Positions 1-12,055 of a DNA stretch of 64,000 nt are shown in pieces; position 1 is the first letter of the stretch; every line of letters starts with the position of its first letter. The stretch is taken from NCBI GenBank assembly GCA_002633025.1, contig NMRB01000376.1:319571-383570 (forward strand). The letters are read 5' to 3'. The notes beneath the pieces are model-generated. The model was given only the letters and a program-made list of their open reading frames with translations, did not search any database and had not been told where the DNA came from. The position numbers were made by a program, and so were the translations under genes. Source of the stretch: Notospermus geniculatus (taxonomy: Eukaryota > Nemertea > Pilidiophora > Heteronemertea > Lineidae).

Positions 1-450
1 TGTTTGTTTCAATTCTGTGGCGGGTTACGGAGGTGTATGACGAATGTCACGCGACTTTTCAAATCGACGATGAAATCAATGAACTTCCGAACGTCAGTGT
101 GACAGTGTTGAAATACGATGATTGATTACAGTCGGTGATAGATTCCAATCTCATTGGTTTATTGAATAGGAACGGAATATTTGCATCATGTAAACACAAC
201 AAACCCGTCCCCAGTGGCCAAATCAACGTGAAAACACGTTGATAAAGCACGCCAGCAATTCCCTTGGGTCGAGTTTGCATTAGAACAGGAGATAGCGACG
301 TCCAAAGGGATTCGCATTTCATACAAATCATGCGGTTCAGCGCATGCGTAGTGTGGTAGGCGTTCCCATGGGTTTGAGATGAGGATGTGGCTTCCTTGGA
401 TGAGAGGTTTGGCGATGATAGTACCGTTGATAATCGGTGGAAGTTACCGC

Positions 451-826
451 AAAATCGATTTTGCTCTCAGTTTCAAACTCATCCACGTTTTAGTGTGACC
501 TCACGCACGACTGAACTCTTGCGGGAAATTTGGGGAATCCAATCATTAAGGGAGTTTTCGCAAAGCCGAACGCCAACGCCAACGCCAACGCCAAACCCAT
601 TGTTCGATGCCACGAAGAGAGCGCCGAACAAAAAGACAGACGTTCGCGTTGGCGTTGCTGGGGCTTTGCGAAAACTCTACATGCTCCGGTACCGCGTCCC
701 TGAGTGAAACCATGGAGCTCTACCTCCATGCCAAAAATGAGTGGTCCAAAAACTGAAATAGATCTTGCTTTCAGTTTCAAACTCATCCACGTTTTAGTGT
801 GACATCACGCACAACTGAACTCTGAA
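451..826. repeat. Direct repeats flanking a MITE
   Basis: A block of about 72 bp at 451-522 recurs at 755-826 with a few substitutions; both contain CATCCACGTTTTAGTGTGAC. A second short block (TACCTCCATGCC and following bases) occurs at about 711-760 and 851-907. The MITE at 547-679 lies between the two long copies. No gene is visible here. Confidence 0.7.
547..679. mobile_element. TA-flanked MITE, family A copy 1
   Basis: Near-palindromic element with ends GGAGTTTTCGCAAAGCC and GGCTTTGCGAAAACTC, flanked by TA on both sides. The interior has (GCCAAC)n-like repeats and their complement. Two relatives lie at 10885-11015 and 11177-11308. The TA target duplication suggests mobilisation by a Tc1/mariner-type transposase; no coding capacity. 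Confidence 0.8.
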
Positions 827-1070
827 CCATCATTCGTTTTGCATGTTTGGGTGGAGGTCTACCTCCATGCCGAACATGTCAAAAATGAGTGGCCAAAAAA
901 ACTGAAATGCCGGACCAGGCTAATTATTCTGGTAGTGGTAAGTGCTGTTAGATTGCAAACTTGCGTGTTGGCTAGTTAATTCTATAAAACTTGAGTACCT
1001 AACGAAAAACTAGTTGCGTGTGGTAGTATTGATTGTCCACAACGACCAGCGGAATGAAGCCAAAAGTATA

Positions 1071-1191
1071 TATGAGGTTTCGCAAGCGCCCGGTTAGGCC
1101 ATACGACGACGTTTACCTATTGTTTGGGTGTATCCACACAATAGATAAACGTCGTCGTAGGGCCTAACCAAGCACTTGCGAAACCTCCCTA
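1071..1191. mobile_element. TA-flanked palindromic MITE
   Basis: Inverted repeat with ends GAGGTTTCGCAAGCGC and GCACTTGCGAAACCTC and an inner pair around ACGACGACGTTTA, flanked by TA. The outer ends resemble family A and the larger element at 15940-16350, so these may share a transposase. Confidence 0.75.
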
Positions 1192-2288
1192 CGTGTATTA
1201 TTACAATAAAGCGACCTCAATTATTGATCAGATTAATAAATTTCATTTCATTTCAAATTTAGTACTTCATTGCCTCTCCACTGGAGAATGTGTCCCTTTA
1301 AAGATTACGTAAGACATCAACAATACGTCGCCCCAGGATTGTTTGTCCATGGCCGATGTTGCGGGCAAGTGGAATCCAGCGACGAGTTAAAAATAGCCAG
1401 GCTCCCTCAGTTCACACGCTAATGTCCATCCAGCATGTTTACTATAATGATGCTTGTGGCCCCTTTTCGTCTGCACAACAAGAGCTGAACTGTGTACGGA
1501 CTCGACTTCAAAGAATACCAATGGATAAAGCAACACATTGATAAGAAATGTTGTGTTTTAGGATTCCTTGCCTTCCGTACACCCGAGGTAGGTCCATTTC
1601 TCTCTTGTCACGCGCGCGTCCAGGCTGGCCATCTTCTTCATGTTCTTGGAATCGGAACTCTCGTCCTTGGTGCAGAGTTTGCCGACATTGGACCCCTTGT
1701 TTTTATTTTCGTTAGTCTTTGGCAAAAATCTAGAGCAAACAACAAAATTTTGTATCATGGTAATGTGTTCTCACTCTTCATATCCGAGACCCATGCCAAT
1801 GTAATGACTGTGGACTTTGTCGTTGAGGCTGATGATACGTAGGCCTACCAAGTGTCCCCGACTGGCAACAACAAGGTAGGCGTATGCATGACTGCCTTCG
1901 GCTCTTAAATTCTCCCTGGTTGGTCACTTTCTGGACAACGTGAGAATCTTCTCATAGAAAGCCAACTTGCGCGAGAAAAGTCACGTGGAGCAGCATCTCA
2001 GCTTGTCCTTCATAACTGTAACCATTGGACCGATTCCGATCGATGCACAGCTACATGTAGATGTACAGGGTGTTCAAAAAGTGTCCCTGGTCCAACAGGG
2101 ACCAGGTTTTTCAACTCAATTTAACATCACACAACCGTCCTGGTCCCCAGAAAATATGAAGGGTCCCTTTGTTTGGCATCCTATTGCATGCACAATAAAG
2201 CAATTACCGTACTTCATCAAAATTGCCAGTCAGAGGTCAATGATGATTTATTGTGTGGCCGAAATAAGTTAGAAATCAACTCACAATA
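1192..2288. other. Intergenic, no gene recognised
   Basis: Short open frames only (for example 1492-1842, 116 codons), without recognisable domains, splice structure or codon bias. I see no repeat structure beyond AT-rich stretches near 1200-1260. Confidence 0.4.
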
Positions 2289-2424
2289 TACAGTGGAACC
2301 TCTCAATTAAGGACACTTTTTGGGACTGATGAATGCTGTCGTTAATTGAGAGGTAAAATGAATTGCAACTGAAGTTTGTGCCCTTAATAGAAAGGGGTCC
2401 CCTATGGGAGGTTCCACCACTGTA
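2289..2424. mobile_element. TA-flanked MITE with CAGTGGAACCTC ends
   Basis: Begins CAGTGGAACCTCTCAATTAA after TA and ends with GGAGGTTCCACCACTG before TA. A second, larger copy at 39101-40055 carries a nested insertion exactly in the TTAA that is intact here at about 2340, so this copy serves as the empty-site reference. Confidence 0.8.
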
Positions 2425-2482
2425 CTTCACAACAGTGATCTATTTTTGATGTATCAAATATTTGGCTCAACTAACGAAGGAC

Positions 2483-2717
2483 CAGGGGCGTAGCTAGCTT
2501 TTATGGCCTAATAGGGGGCAAAATTCGATTGAGTCTGGAGAGCGAAGCCGGATGGGGGTATGGGGTCCTCCCCCAGATACCAGATCCATTTTCCCCACAT
2601 CTGACACCATAATAACTTGGCTTGAAGAGGGGAAATGATCTTCTAGAGGAAAAATTTGTTTCGTCCCTTTTTGCGCTGGGGAGGGGGGCAGTTGCCCTCC
2701 CTCGCTAGCTACCCCTG
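2483..2717. mobile_element. hAT-like MITE
   Basis: Terminal inverted repeats CAGGGGCGTAGCTAGC and GCTAGCTACCCCTG are typical of non-autonomous hAT elements. The flanks GAAGGACC and GAGGACCC are similar but not identical, so the 8-bp target duplication has decayed or is doubtful. No transposase is encoded. Confidence 0.75.
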
Positions 2718-3264
2718 AGGACCCGCCAATCCCTGTCAAAACAACGGCTGTCACCGCAAGACGCGGCGGTAACCGCTGTAGTAGAAACGGGCCTTAAGAA
2801 AATGAGAACCGATCGTACCCTGACCGGTCACGTACTCCTCGGATGACAGTCGCATGAGTTTGCCGTTAACAGTGTATTGAAAAACGATGGCCGTCTAAGC
2901 TAGATCAATTAAGATAGCCCCATACGTTATTGGCAGTTAGAATCCATATCGTATTCCAATCTAAAGATCTGGAGCCAGAGGACTGGAACATTTTTCGAAA
3001 TCCGGTGGTTGCTTTTAGCGGAGATCTCTTCTCTTGCTTCTTCTATTGATTTTCTTGGAAGTTTTTGTCCCCTTCAGCCGCTGGATATAGCATCGATGGT
3101 GCAAGTTGTCTCTTTCGGAAAAAGGCGAACCGAGAATTGAGCGGCAATTAAAGGGGGTAACAGAATAAATGCACATGAAGTGGCATGCTCTGTCCCACCC
3201 AGCTTGGCCATGAAGTCCGCTGATTTGGACGAACTTCATCTTGGTCTCGTTTCCTTTACATTAT
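2718..3264. other. Intergenic, nothing recognised
   Basis: No domain-bearing open frame, RNA gene or clear repeat seen. Confidence 0.35.
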
Positions 3265-3417
3265 TAGGCAGGTTAAGAAATCAAACGATAAACGTAAACT
3301 TTACGACAATGTTATTTTTCATACTACACATTCACCAGATTTTATATTGCATATTCGGTACAAAAACAACGTTGTCGTTAACGTTTTCGTGTATCGTTTG
3401 ATTTCTAAACCTCCCTA
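3265..3417. mobile_element. TA-flanked MITE, family C copy 1
   Basis: Inverted repeat with arms containing GAAATCAAACGATAAACG and the complement, TA at both ends. A closely related copy lies at 22494-22644. About 150 bp, no coding capacity. Confidence 0.8.
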
Positions 3418-3483
3418 TCAACAGGTATCAACGCCACTTAATACAATGCTTGCTGTGCCATCATTCATCCTCATAATGTCACC

Positions 3484-3605
3484 TAAAGCGGCCCATACAC
3501 GATCAATATTATTGCATGATGGATATAGAAGAAAGATTGGCAATAATATTGCCCATGTTGGTCCTCATATTGTGCAATAATATTGCACGTGTATGGGCCG
3601 TTTTA
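3484..3605. mobile_element. TA-flanked MITE
   Basis: Ends GCGGCCCATACACG and CGTGTATGGGCCG, with an inner complementary pair CAATATTATTGC and GCAATAATATTG, bounded by TA on both sides. Confidence 0.75.
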
Positions 3606-4342
3606 CCCAGGGATCATACATGTACTGTTCAATAGGGTGGTCACTGTTTTCAGTGACTTTACTGGCATTGAAAATGGGATGCACCACTCAATAGAGTGCT
3701 TTACCCTTTCTTTGATTGGCGTAAGCCCATGAGCTTGGACCACCCGATGCGACGGATTAGCTCCTAATGGAGGTCCGCCACGACAAGTGAACCTGCACTG
3801 TATCGGTCCCAGTTATCTATAACAATCTTACCGCTTACAAGAGATCAATTTCTCGCACGGTTCGCCTGACTGTAGGGACCGCACTATCTGAAAGTCATCG
3901 ATCTCCTCTTCGGGGGCTTCATTCCGTCTCCCTAATGTCAATTCTAGCTAAAATCTATCCACTGTAATCCAGTTGACTGTTGCAGGAGCACGCTTTCCTT
4001 CCGTCGGGGCCGCGCCGTGCTGTTTCCAGAAGGCGGGTTAACCCCGTGGATACGGGACGATCACTCGGCTGTGAAGGGCGCGGTGTCGGAAACATCGGTG
4101 GCAGTCACCGCTGAGATTCAGGTGTAACATCTATCGGCGTTTCTGTGTTTAAACGTTCCCCCTCCTTGCTCACGTGCTCTATTGAACAATCGTGTCTCTA
4201 GCTATCTATTGCCACTTCGTTCCCATTACAAAGAAGAAAACATTGAAAAACCGGGAACATTTGAAGATGTTACACGGGTTCGGCCCACGGTCGGACTCAG
4301 TCTTCTGGTCGTAGAGTCAGCTGACGTTCTCCATCATGGAGA
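3606..4342. other. Intergenic, nothing recognised
   Basis: No gene, RNA or repeat that I can support. Confidence 0.35.
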
Positions 4343-4664
4343 CCTCAGGCCGCGTGGATCAAGGGGGGGCACCCCCAGCCTGTGCACCCCCCCCCCCCCC
4401 NNNNNNNNNNNNNNNNNNCCCCCCCTATTTTTCGGCGACCAACGTTAGAAAAATTGCCCTTTTTCAATGTGCCACAGAGTTGCCTTGTAATTTGTCCCTC
4501 ACATGATGGTAAATCGCACCAACGGTCTTCTTGATTTCAAAATTTCCTGGGGCGAGCCCCCAGATGCCCCTCGTGGCTTCGCGACTTCGGCGCTCGCCTT
4601 CATCGGTCCCCGTGGCCTTCTGTGCCCCCTTTACCAGAATCCTGGATCCGCCCCTGCCTCAGGC
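4343..4664. mobile_element. hAT-like MITE with 8-bp target duplication
   Basis: CCTCAGGC occurs at 4343-4350 and again at 4657-4664, immediately outside an element whose right end is CTGGATCCGCCCCTG, a common hAT terminus. The left end (CGCGTGGATCAAGG) is a degraded version of the complement. A C-rich tract and an 18-base assembly gap (4401-4418) interrupt the interior. Confidence 0.7.
4401..4418. other. Assembly gap (18 N)
   Basis: Run of N between two poly-C tracts, so probably an unresolved homopolymer. Confidence 0.95.
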
Positions 4665-5552
4665 TACCAAACATGCGCTTTAGCTGAAAAAGGAAACTGC
4701 TGACGAAGGCGTCATTACGACGGAATCCACCACTCCCCAGACGCCAGTCCTTCTGCGGCAGTTTTCCCACCACCCTCGTCGACGAAGTCTCGCCCCTTGA
4801 CATGATAAACAACGAGAGTATTGTCTTGGGTCAGTCACGATCGATAGTAATTCGTCTGATGACTTGAATTTCCGTCCGGAGACAGAAGCCAGTTTTAATC
4901 GCACTTGTTGCCGCGACCTGTCTGTTCATCATGCAACAAAACTCCCGGTAGACGTGTTCATCTGTTAGAATAATTTCCTAGAGTGATTTCTGTTGTGAAT
5001 GTTGACTGCGGTCTGTTTTCGTACACGAGGGATCGCTTTAGTTAATTTGACTCAAAAATCTATAGACATTGGGACCACCCGGTCTGAGCTTGGAGGCTTT
5101 TCTTCTTTCACTGGTGTTTCACATGCTATATGTAGTTATTTCTTCGCTAAAGCCCTCAGCATGTCCATCGGACACTTCGATACTATTTCTGAGAATCGAT
5201 ACGGGACTGGCTTAAGAATGATCCCCATGTCTGACGGAGCATATCTGACCTCAAGAAACCATTGTCCGTCTGACATATCGTCACAATTTATGGCACCACA
5301 TCAGAGGCAAGCGTCCATAATGTCTTGGGGCTTCCATAATTACTTATCAGAAGTGTATATTTCTTGGCCATTTTCCATCAATACGTCATCTCACGTCCGC
5401 AAAATCACCGCCATTTGTCGCCAGCTCGTTCGATTTCCAACGGTCTAAACAACGGACTGGTTACTCGCCGGCAGCTAAGGAAGAACTGACATCCAAATTG
5501 GATAAAGCGCCACTCCATGTGAGAGTTTTCAAGTTGACTCCCAATGGGCAAC
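4665..5552. other. Intergenic with one unassigned open frame
   Basis: A 149-codon frame (4999-5448, +) lacks recognisable domains, has no evident coding bias and no flanking splice structure. I do not call it a gene. Confidence 0.35.
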
Positions 5553-5850
5553 TGTAATTTTACCGAATGGATCTTGTATTTTACCGAATGAGAATGTAAT
5601 TTTACCGAATGAGAATGTGTATTTTACCGAATGAGAATGTCATTTTACCGAGTGAGAATGTCATTTTACCGAATGAGAATGTCATTTTATCGAGTGAGAA
5701 TGTCATTTTACCGAATGAGAATGTCATTTTACCGAATGAGAATGTGTATTTTACCGAATGAGAATGTCATTTTACCGCCGTCCGAGTGAGAATGTCATTT
5801 TACCGAATGAGAATGTCATTTTACCGAACGAGAATGCCATTTTACCGAAT
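5553..5850. repeat. 21-22 bp minisatellite
   Basis: About 14 head-to-tail copies of a unit close to GAATGTCATTTTACCGAATGA. Variants read TGTGTATTTTACCG, and one copy is interrupted near 5776-5785. Because units of 21 bp keep one frame, the array gives a spurious repetitive peptide. Confidence 0.9.
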
Positions 5851-8414
5851 ATAGCAACGGATATCATACCATACGCGGCCGTTGAATATTTTTGGCAAGT
5901 GGTTAGACTGGTTCCTGTCTTTGCCGCTACGCTTCCCGGTGCTCATTGTGGCATGAGCGCCGTGGGTGTGTCCCGGCTAAGACGGCAACCAGTCTAGCAA
6001 GTGGTCTCAGTAGAAGTCCTACGAAAAGCAACAATGGTGAATTGCTCATTGAGAGCCAACGTGCAGGATAAACCTCTCACGTGGTGGAGCGCCAAGTCCT
6101 ACAGAAAGCAACATTGCGAACTGCCAAATGGAGCGCCAACTCCAAGAGAAAGCGCCTTTTTAGACATAACCTGTGTGACGTCATCAGCTTTGTAAAGCCA
6201 ACAACTAAACTACAATGTAGGCCTATAGATAAGTGCAGACATGTAGCTATCTATAAACGAAGCACAAAAGCCCGGGAATGTTGACCCGTTGGCTTCGCAA
6301 TGCTATCAATTCTACAACAAAAGCCTTGTTTTTCTGAATACGTCAGGTGGGGATATACAATAGTACAGATCATGAAAGGCATCATGATTATTCACTGCGT
6401 AGAATTACTCCTGAGAGCGGGAACCTCGTGCCAGGCCGGATAAGACGATCGACACAGCGTCATCGATATCGTTCACGAACAGTCTCTTAAACCTCGTTAC
6501 TAAAAGGACATCCCCGGAGCAGACTGCGTAAGTGTTTTTCAACCTCCTTCTCCCCACCCCTTCATTCGCTGATGGGTGTGTTTCAAAATTGGTCACCAAA
6601 GAAAATGGGGCAAAATTTAACTTTGAAATGATCACAAAGATTTGTGCCATTGATTTTCCCAAAATCAAATGTAGTATTTGATAATATAGATCTTTAACTA
6701 TTAGTTTCACATCTGGGATGTACAGTGTACACTCATTTGAAGGAGGGTATCAAAAAATATTGAGCTTACCAGCAAAATCTATCGTTCCGTCCGACACCAA
6801 AACTACTTTCTGCTGTCAGACTTTAAAGGGTGAATAGATCAATTAAGTTTGCAGTGCCATAATTTAGAGCGAGATACCTAGATCTGACATGAACATTGGA
6901 GAGTTTCAAGAAACAGCCTTTTAACAGTAGATAAAAGAATGGTGAAAATTTGCTGGTGTCTTGGACGGAACACTTTTTGAAACACACCTTGATCAAGAAA
7001 TCGAACGCCGAACGGTTTCCCCTATTGCCACCGTCACGTGCGTATGACCGGAACCGTCATCCGACAAGCATCGTTCCACGCTTTGATATTCGATCGGCGC
7101 GAAAAGTACGGCTTCTTGTTGCTGCCATAATTGACAAGTTGTTCCTGACAAACTGGTGAGTTTTTCCTTCGCTTATAATCAGTATTTAGCTTCGTGAGAA
7201 GTTCAAACAAAGTGCGCACGCTGATTGCGGTAGTTGTTTACTTGGGCTCCCATCGACAGGCTGTTATGATACAAAAATGACTGGCAGAGATTTTCTCTCG
7301 TTTAAAGAGTGAAGCTCACAAGGAATGCCAATACACTTCAAACCGTTGACTATAAAACCATGATCAAAAAACCATTTGTTTATGCTAAAACGGGATGCAA
7401 TGGATTGTCATCGAATTTGTTGCTTCTGCACCGACCATAAACTCCTACCGCAGTTTCAAACCGCCACCCACTTCGTTAACCGCGCTCTGAAACTGCTTCA
7501 GTTGATGCGATCCTCAAAGTATCACTAATAGACGGCGTTAGCTGTCCGATTCGAGGAATCCCCGCTGGGATCTGCCGCGAGTATGAATATACAATGTAGG
7601 ACTACATTTTGTACACGTATCTTAGCCAATCAGAAGGTGTATTACGGGCGGTGTCGGTTAAACCTGTGACGATGGCTTACATACGATTTGATCCCTCGTC
7701 AAACAGCGCTGTCTATTGATGATCCTTCACTTTTGGCGAGAATCATGTCAGTGCGAGGTCAGTGGACGAGTGTCCACCGACCTCGGTCATGGTTAGTGTT
7801 AAACTCGGTCAACCAACGAAGAAAGAGCGGAGCGCCGGGTGCGACAGGAACCCGTCAATCCACCTGGAATATTGTTTAACGAGGGGTTAGGATTTTGGTT
7901 CCATCGGATGGGACACAAGTCCACCATATAAAACTTTCTGTCGTGGGTTATCCTGAAGAGATATGTAATTTATCGGCTGATCAGAGTTCGCGATGGATCG
8001 TCGACGAGCGTAGCGCCTCCCTTGTTTCAAAAACCAATACGGTAACGCCACATGATACCTCTACCGCTCGATCTCAATTCAACAGCGGCAGTTGACTCAC
8101 TTGCTACGAACTGACGGGATACAAGTGAAGTGAAAGTGTCGCTTTTGAAGTGACTCAGCGAAGGTTCTTCTAGGAATTGATATTTGGGAGATGGACAGTA
8201 ATCAGGCGTGCGCTGTCTAAGTTTCCGTTGGGCGTTTTTGAAAACTGAACTGTCCTCCACAACCTATGGGAATAAGAAAACTGTTGAGAACAGGTGGCCG
8301 TGTTTGATTTTTTAAATTGCCTTTGGATAATTTTATATCTTTGCTGGTGATGATCCCACGTTGACATTGGATTTTTCAACAGAAACGGAATATGTGAGCG
8401 ACCTCTATTGACGA
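5851..8414. other. Intergenic; one small hairpin, no gene
   Basis: About 5904-5995 has imperfect inverted ends (AGACTGGTT and AACCAGTCT) and looks like a small decayed MITE. A short direct repeat around AAGTCCTAC occurs near 6017 and 6094. A frame ending at a donor-like GTGAGT (7156) is too weak to call an exon. Nothing else recognised. Confidence 0.35.
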
Positions 8415-8467
8415 TGACGTCATAGAAACAACACTGGAAATGTGACGTCACTGACAGTGTTACGTCA
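8415..8467. promoter_or_regulatory. Cluster of CRE-like sites
   Basis: Two exact TGACGTCA palindromes (8415-8422, 8443-8450) and a TACGTCA (8461-8467) lie within 53 bp. TGACGTCA is the consensus for CREB/ATF dimers. No gene starts nearby, so function is inferred only from clustering. Confidence 0.3.
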
Positions 8468-9004
8468 TTGGACTTCTTTTTGGTTTGTCGCAATGCAAGC
8501 CATCTACTTGAGAAAAATGTAAATACCAATTCACCCATTCAGCATTATCCTACATTTTCAAGGACGATTCTCTGACGGTTTTCTTTCCGGTACATTATCT
8601 GAAAATCTGTCAAATAAAACATTTGCATCGGAGTAACAGTGTCTAAAACTTGTTGACAATGTCATTGTGGATTATATTAGCCTGCCTCGTTGGGTCTGTT
8701 CGATAAATGTAGCCGAGAACACGGCATAATTGCATGTTGAAGTGGGAAACGCCAGACCAAAGTCGTCGCCTAAGACGCGAAATACATTGTACATCTCATT
8801 TGACATGGAAATCTCATTCAATATTTGCACAGGAAATTTGAAATTAAAACATATTTCGCCGTTTGTGAAGAAAACGTAGGACTTCATCAGTGTTGCTGGT
8901 AACTCTTACGTGGTTTGTGCCATATCTTAAAAGGCTGACGTTTGTCGGTTGTTGAAAAGAATGGATACAAGTCTGGAGATAAGTCAAGAGCAGTAGGTAT
9001 ATGT

Positions 9005-10045
9005 ATTCTGGTTGTTTTTTTGTTGTATTTGTAGTGGAACCTATTTCGGTCTATTGTACATGTATTTGTAGTGGAACTCAAGTCCACACTACTGTATTTG
9101 TAGTGGAACGCAGTTCGCAGGATTATAAAATGTTTTTGTAGTCGAACCAATCGTTCGATTGCATTCGTTGTGGAACTCAGTTTGTGCTGAGGTATTTGCA
9201 GTGGAACCTATTTTCTTTATTGTATTCGCAGTGGAACTCACGTTCACACTGTTGTATTTGTAGTGGAACCCAGTTCGCAGGATTATATTTGTAAACAGTG
9301 TATTATTTTCTTTGGGATTTATCATTTAGTGGGATTCAGCGTTGTAATTCAATATTTGACCTTGGTCTGTATACTGTATTTACGATTACCGAACGGAATC
9401 AAAATCCCCAATACAAATACTCCAAATACGCCTCAAGAGGCTTTGTTCACACCTCCTATAATTAGCACGGGCTGGTGTGCGGTCAGGCGAATCGACCCCG
9501 GTAATATTAGATATCACCCTGGTCGGAGTGCTGTCCCGCTGATCGACCAGAGTAATATGGGATATTACTCCGGTTGGAATTCTGGCTATGTTAGTGACCA
9601 GAGNACGCTGAATCCCACTAAATGATAAATCCCAAAGAAAATAATACACTGTTTGTAGTGGAACCAATCGCTCTATTGTACTCGTTGTAGAAACCAATTC
9701 ACAATCTAGTAGTTATAGTGGATCCGAGTTTACGCTACCGGGTATTGTATTTGTAGTGGAACCCAGTTCGCACTTTGAATTGTAGTGGAACCAAGTTCGC
9801 TCTATTGTATTCGTAGTGGAACCCAACTCGCACTGTTGTATTTGTAGCGGAATTCAGTTCCCCGGGTTCAGTTCGCGCTATTGTATTTATGGAACTGTTT
9901 CGCACTGCTGTTATATTTGTGGTGGAACCCAATTTGCATTACTAGTATTGTATGATTTTAGAACTCAGTTCGCACTCGGTCTACTCTTGTACATGTACTT
10001 TTGTGCTGTAGTGGAACACAGAACTTCCCAATATTCGTAGCGGAA
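9005..10045. repeat. Degenerate TTTGTAGTGGAACC minisatellite
   Basis: Units of roughly 30-45 bp built on TATTTGTAGTGGAACCCAGT and TTCGCACTRTTG repeat from about 9005 to 9295 and resume from 9652 to 10045. The interruption is the transposon at 9296-9651. Units are diverged, so the array is old relative to the insertion. Confidence 0.85.
9296..9651. mobile_element. 356-bp element with long perfect inverted ends
   Basis: Starts CAGTGTATTATTTTCTTTGG and ends with its complement; the arms match over about 48 bp (9296-9343 and 9604-9651, a single N at 9604). Flanks TTTGTAAA and TTTGTAGT agree at six of eight positions, compatible with a hAT-like 8-bp duplication, though the host minisatellite makes this ambiguous. 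No transposase. Confidence 0.85.
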
Positions 10046-10075
10046 CTCCGTTGTGTTCCTCGGTGAAAAAAAACG

Positions 10076-10098
10076 ACTCGCGAGCCGGGCTCGCGAGT
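10076..10098. other. Perfect 11-bp-arm palindrome
   Basis: ACTCGCGAGCC, one G, then GGCTCGCGAGT, preceded by an A8 run at about 10066-10073. Could be an old MITE remnant. Confidence 0.6.
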
Positions 10099-10803
10099 TC
10101 CCGATACGAAGTCAATCTTGTAAGAGGTTTACATAGACCTTCTGACGAATAGTCGATTTGAAAATCGACGACATTCTGCAGGTCGACAATCTGTATCGAC
10201 GGCGAAAACTTGAGCTAACAAATAGGATTACGGCCTATCACGAGGAAATCGGATCTTCAGTCTCCGAGGTGACATCGCCTCGTTACATCATGATTATCCC
10301 ATTGGTCGTACAACGGTAATCCTTTCAGGAAGTGAACTACATAATACATTCAAATCCGCCCACGTGCTTCCTCCTGAAAAACCATACCCATGAGGTGAAC
10401 TCTATCTCGGAGTAGATCCCCCTCGTGTGTGGCAACTTGACTCAGGCCAACGATTACCAGGGGGAGACATTCTCCACGAACCTGCTTGAAATTTTATCCT
10501 ACGTCGGCTATCTGATCCGGACATCTCTCCCACGAGAGCAGCCTTGGACCTGATATCTGACTTGTTATGTTTTATGGGAGAATATCCGACCATTGGACAC
10601 TGGAGGTATGCGGAATGTACCGGTCAGCCGGCGTCTGTGATGAAATACGGTCGTCTTTTTATAATGTCAAAGACTGTACAGTGCAGTGCTTCGCAGAAAG
10701 AAGCCATATACGCGTACTTCCTTGGTTTTTGTTGGTTCCTTTGATGTCTTCTGCATCCGATTCGAGTGATTCTGGAACAAAAACAGTGGAACAAGGTGGT
10801 TAC
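10099..10803. other. Intergenic, nothing recognised
   Basis: No gene, RNA gene or repeat that I can support. Confidence 0.35.
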
Positions 10804-10804
10804 C

Positions 10805-10841
<37 letters not shown>
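10804..10841. repeat. (CTGT)n microsatellite
   Basis: More than nine uninterrupted CTGT units. Confidence 0.95.
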
Positions 10842-10842
<1 letters not shown>

Positions 10843-10884
10843 ATTTCTCAACCATTCCGAATCGCGTCGCTATCATTTAGATAA

Positions 10885-11015
10885 TACAGAGTTTTCGCAA
10901 AGCCCCGAAATGCCAACTCGAACGTCTGCCCTTTTGTTCGGTGCCGTCTTCGTGGCAACGAACAATGGGTTTGGCGTTCGCGTTGGCGTTTCGGGGGCTT
11001 TGTGAAAACTCTCTA
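10885..11015. mobile_element. TA-flanked MITE, family A copy 2
   Basis: Ends CAGAGTTTTCGCAAAGCCCC and GGGGCTTTGTGAAAACTCTC, TA on both sides. Same family as 547-679 and 11177-11308. Confidence 0.85.
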
Positions 11016-11176
11016 TTGGCGCCCGCAATGGACGGACATAAAAAAAGCTTCCATGGCTACGAGATGCGATCGACCAATCCAATTCACGGATTCTACCATA
11101 AGGCACGATATAAAGCAATGTATTTGCCCCTCGTGCGCTCGTTGAGTGAAAATCCTGCACGGTAGGCTACCAACAA

Positions 11177-11308
11177 TAGGGAGTTTTCGCAAAGCCCCCA
11201 AAACGTCAACGCGAACGCCAAACCCATTGTTCGATGCCACGAAGAGAACACCGCCCAAAAGGATAGACGTTCGCCTTGGCGTTTCGGGGGTTTTGCGAAA
11301 ACTCTGTA
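11177..11308. mobile_element. TA-flanked MITE, family A copy 3
   Basis: Ends GGGAGTTTTCGCAAAGCCCC and GGGGGTTTTGCGAAAACTCT, TA on both sides. Only 160 bp from copy 2, in opposite interior orientation. Confidence 0.85.
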
Positions 11309-11900
11309 AAATACTGTATACAACGTTCATGACGATATCGGCGAATACGTGGAAATAACCTCGCTTCATGCTTCAGCCTCTTTGCTTTAGTTTTTCAGTT
11401 CATTCGTTTTTATTCTGTCGTTCACTGAGAACGTAAATTGAGCGGTCAATTCAGATCGGATGTCGTCTCTGACGCCAAAGGCATAGAAATAAATGCCTTA
11501 AAGAGAAAATCCGTGTAAAAAATCTTTTGTACAGACAATCAGTGCCTCAATAGTCTGTCACTGGAGAAAATGATAAGCCTTGTCGGCGATATGGGGGCAA
11601 GTCAGGCGTGAGATCGCGTTGCGGTACTCAACGCGATTCTACACTGTTAGTAACCATGGACACGAATTTTTCGATGGCACATCCATATGCCTAGTGACCT
11701 CAAACATGCGTCGACTATGCCTACAAATGTGACATAGGCCAGTCTATCAAGTTTGATATTGTGTTCAGAAAAAATCCAATTGTGCCAAAAATATCTATTT
11801 TGATTGTACCCATCATCGTAACAAATGCCAGGCCTGCCTATTGAGCAAAGTTGCGGTCTGATGTCATGAATCACAAACACACTAGGAAGGTTTGGAGAGT
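11309..11900. other. Intergenic, nothing recognised
   Basis: No supported feature. Confidence 0.35.
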
Positions 11901-12055
11901 TAAGGCGGTGACAGACTGGCGCGTACGCGGCGCGTCCGGCAGGCGTTCCGCCAATCAGATTCTTCGGCAGGTGATTCGGTCCGTGTTACCGCCTCCCTGA
12001 ATGGTTCAACGCCGTCCCGTCGCGTTGCTTACGCGCCAGTCTGTCACCGCCTTTA
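11901..12055. mobile_element. TA-flanked MITE, family B copy 1
   Basis: Ends AAGGCGGTGACAGACTGGCG and its complement, with CGCGTACGCG-like inner sequence; TA at both ends. The second copy at 54578-54725 is inserted in the opposite orientation and shares the interior AATCAGATTCTTCGG / CCGAAGAATCTGATT. Confidence 0.85.

Noticed and set aside
4999-5448. 149-codon open frame, + strand
   Set aside because: No domain, no splice context, ordinary composition; long frames of this size occur by chance in 64 kb of AT/GC-balanced DNA.
5553-5850. CRISPR-like regular repeat
   Set aside because: Repeats are contiguous with no unique spacers, and the DNA is animal. Same reasoning applies to 61800-62960 and 56541-56752.
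6950-7159. Possible first exon ending at GTGAGT (7156)
   Set aside because: The donor is fair, but the frame has no supporting features and the next exon cannot be found.
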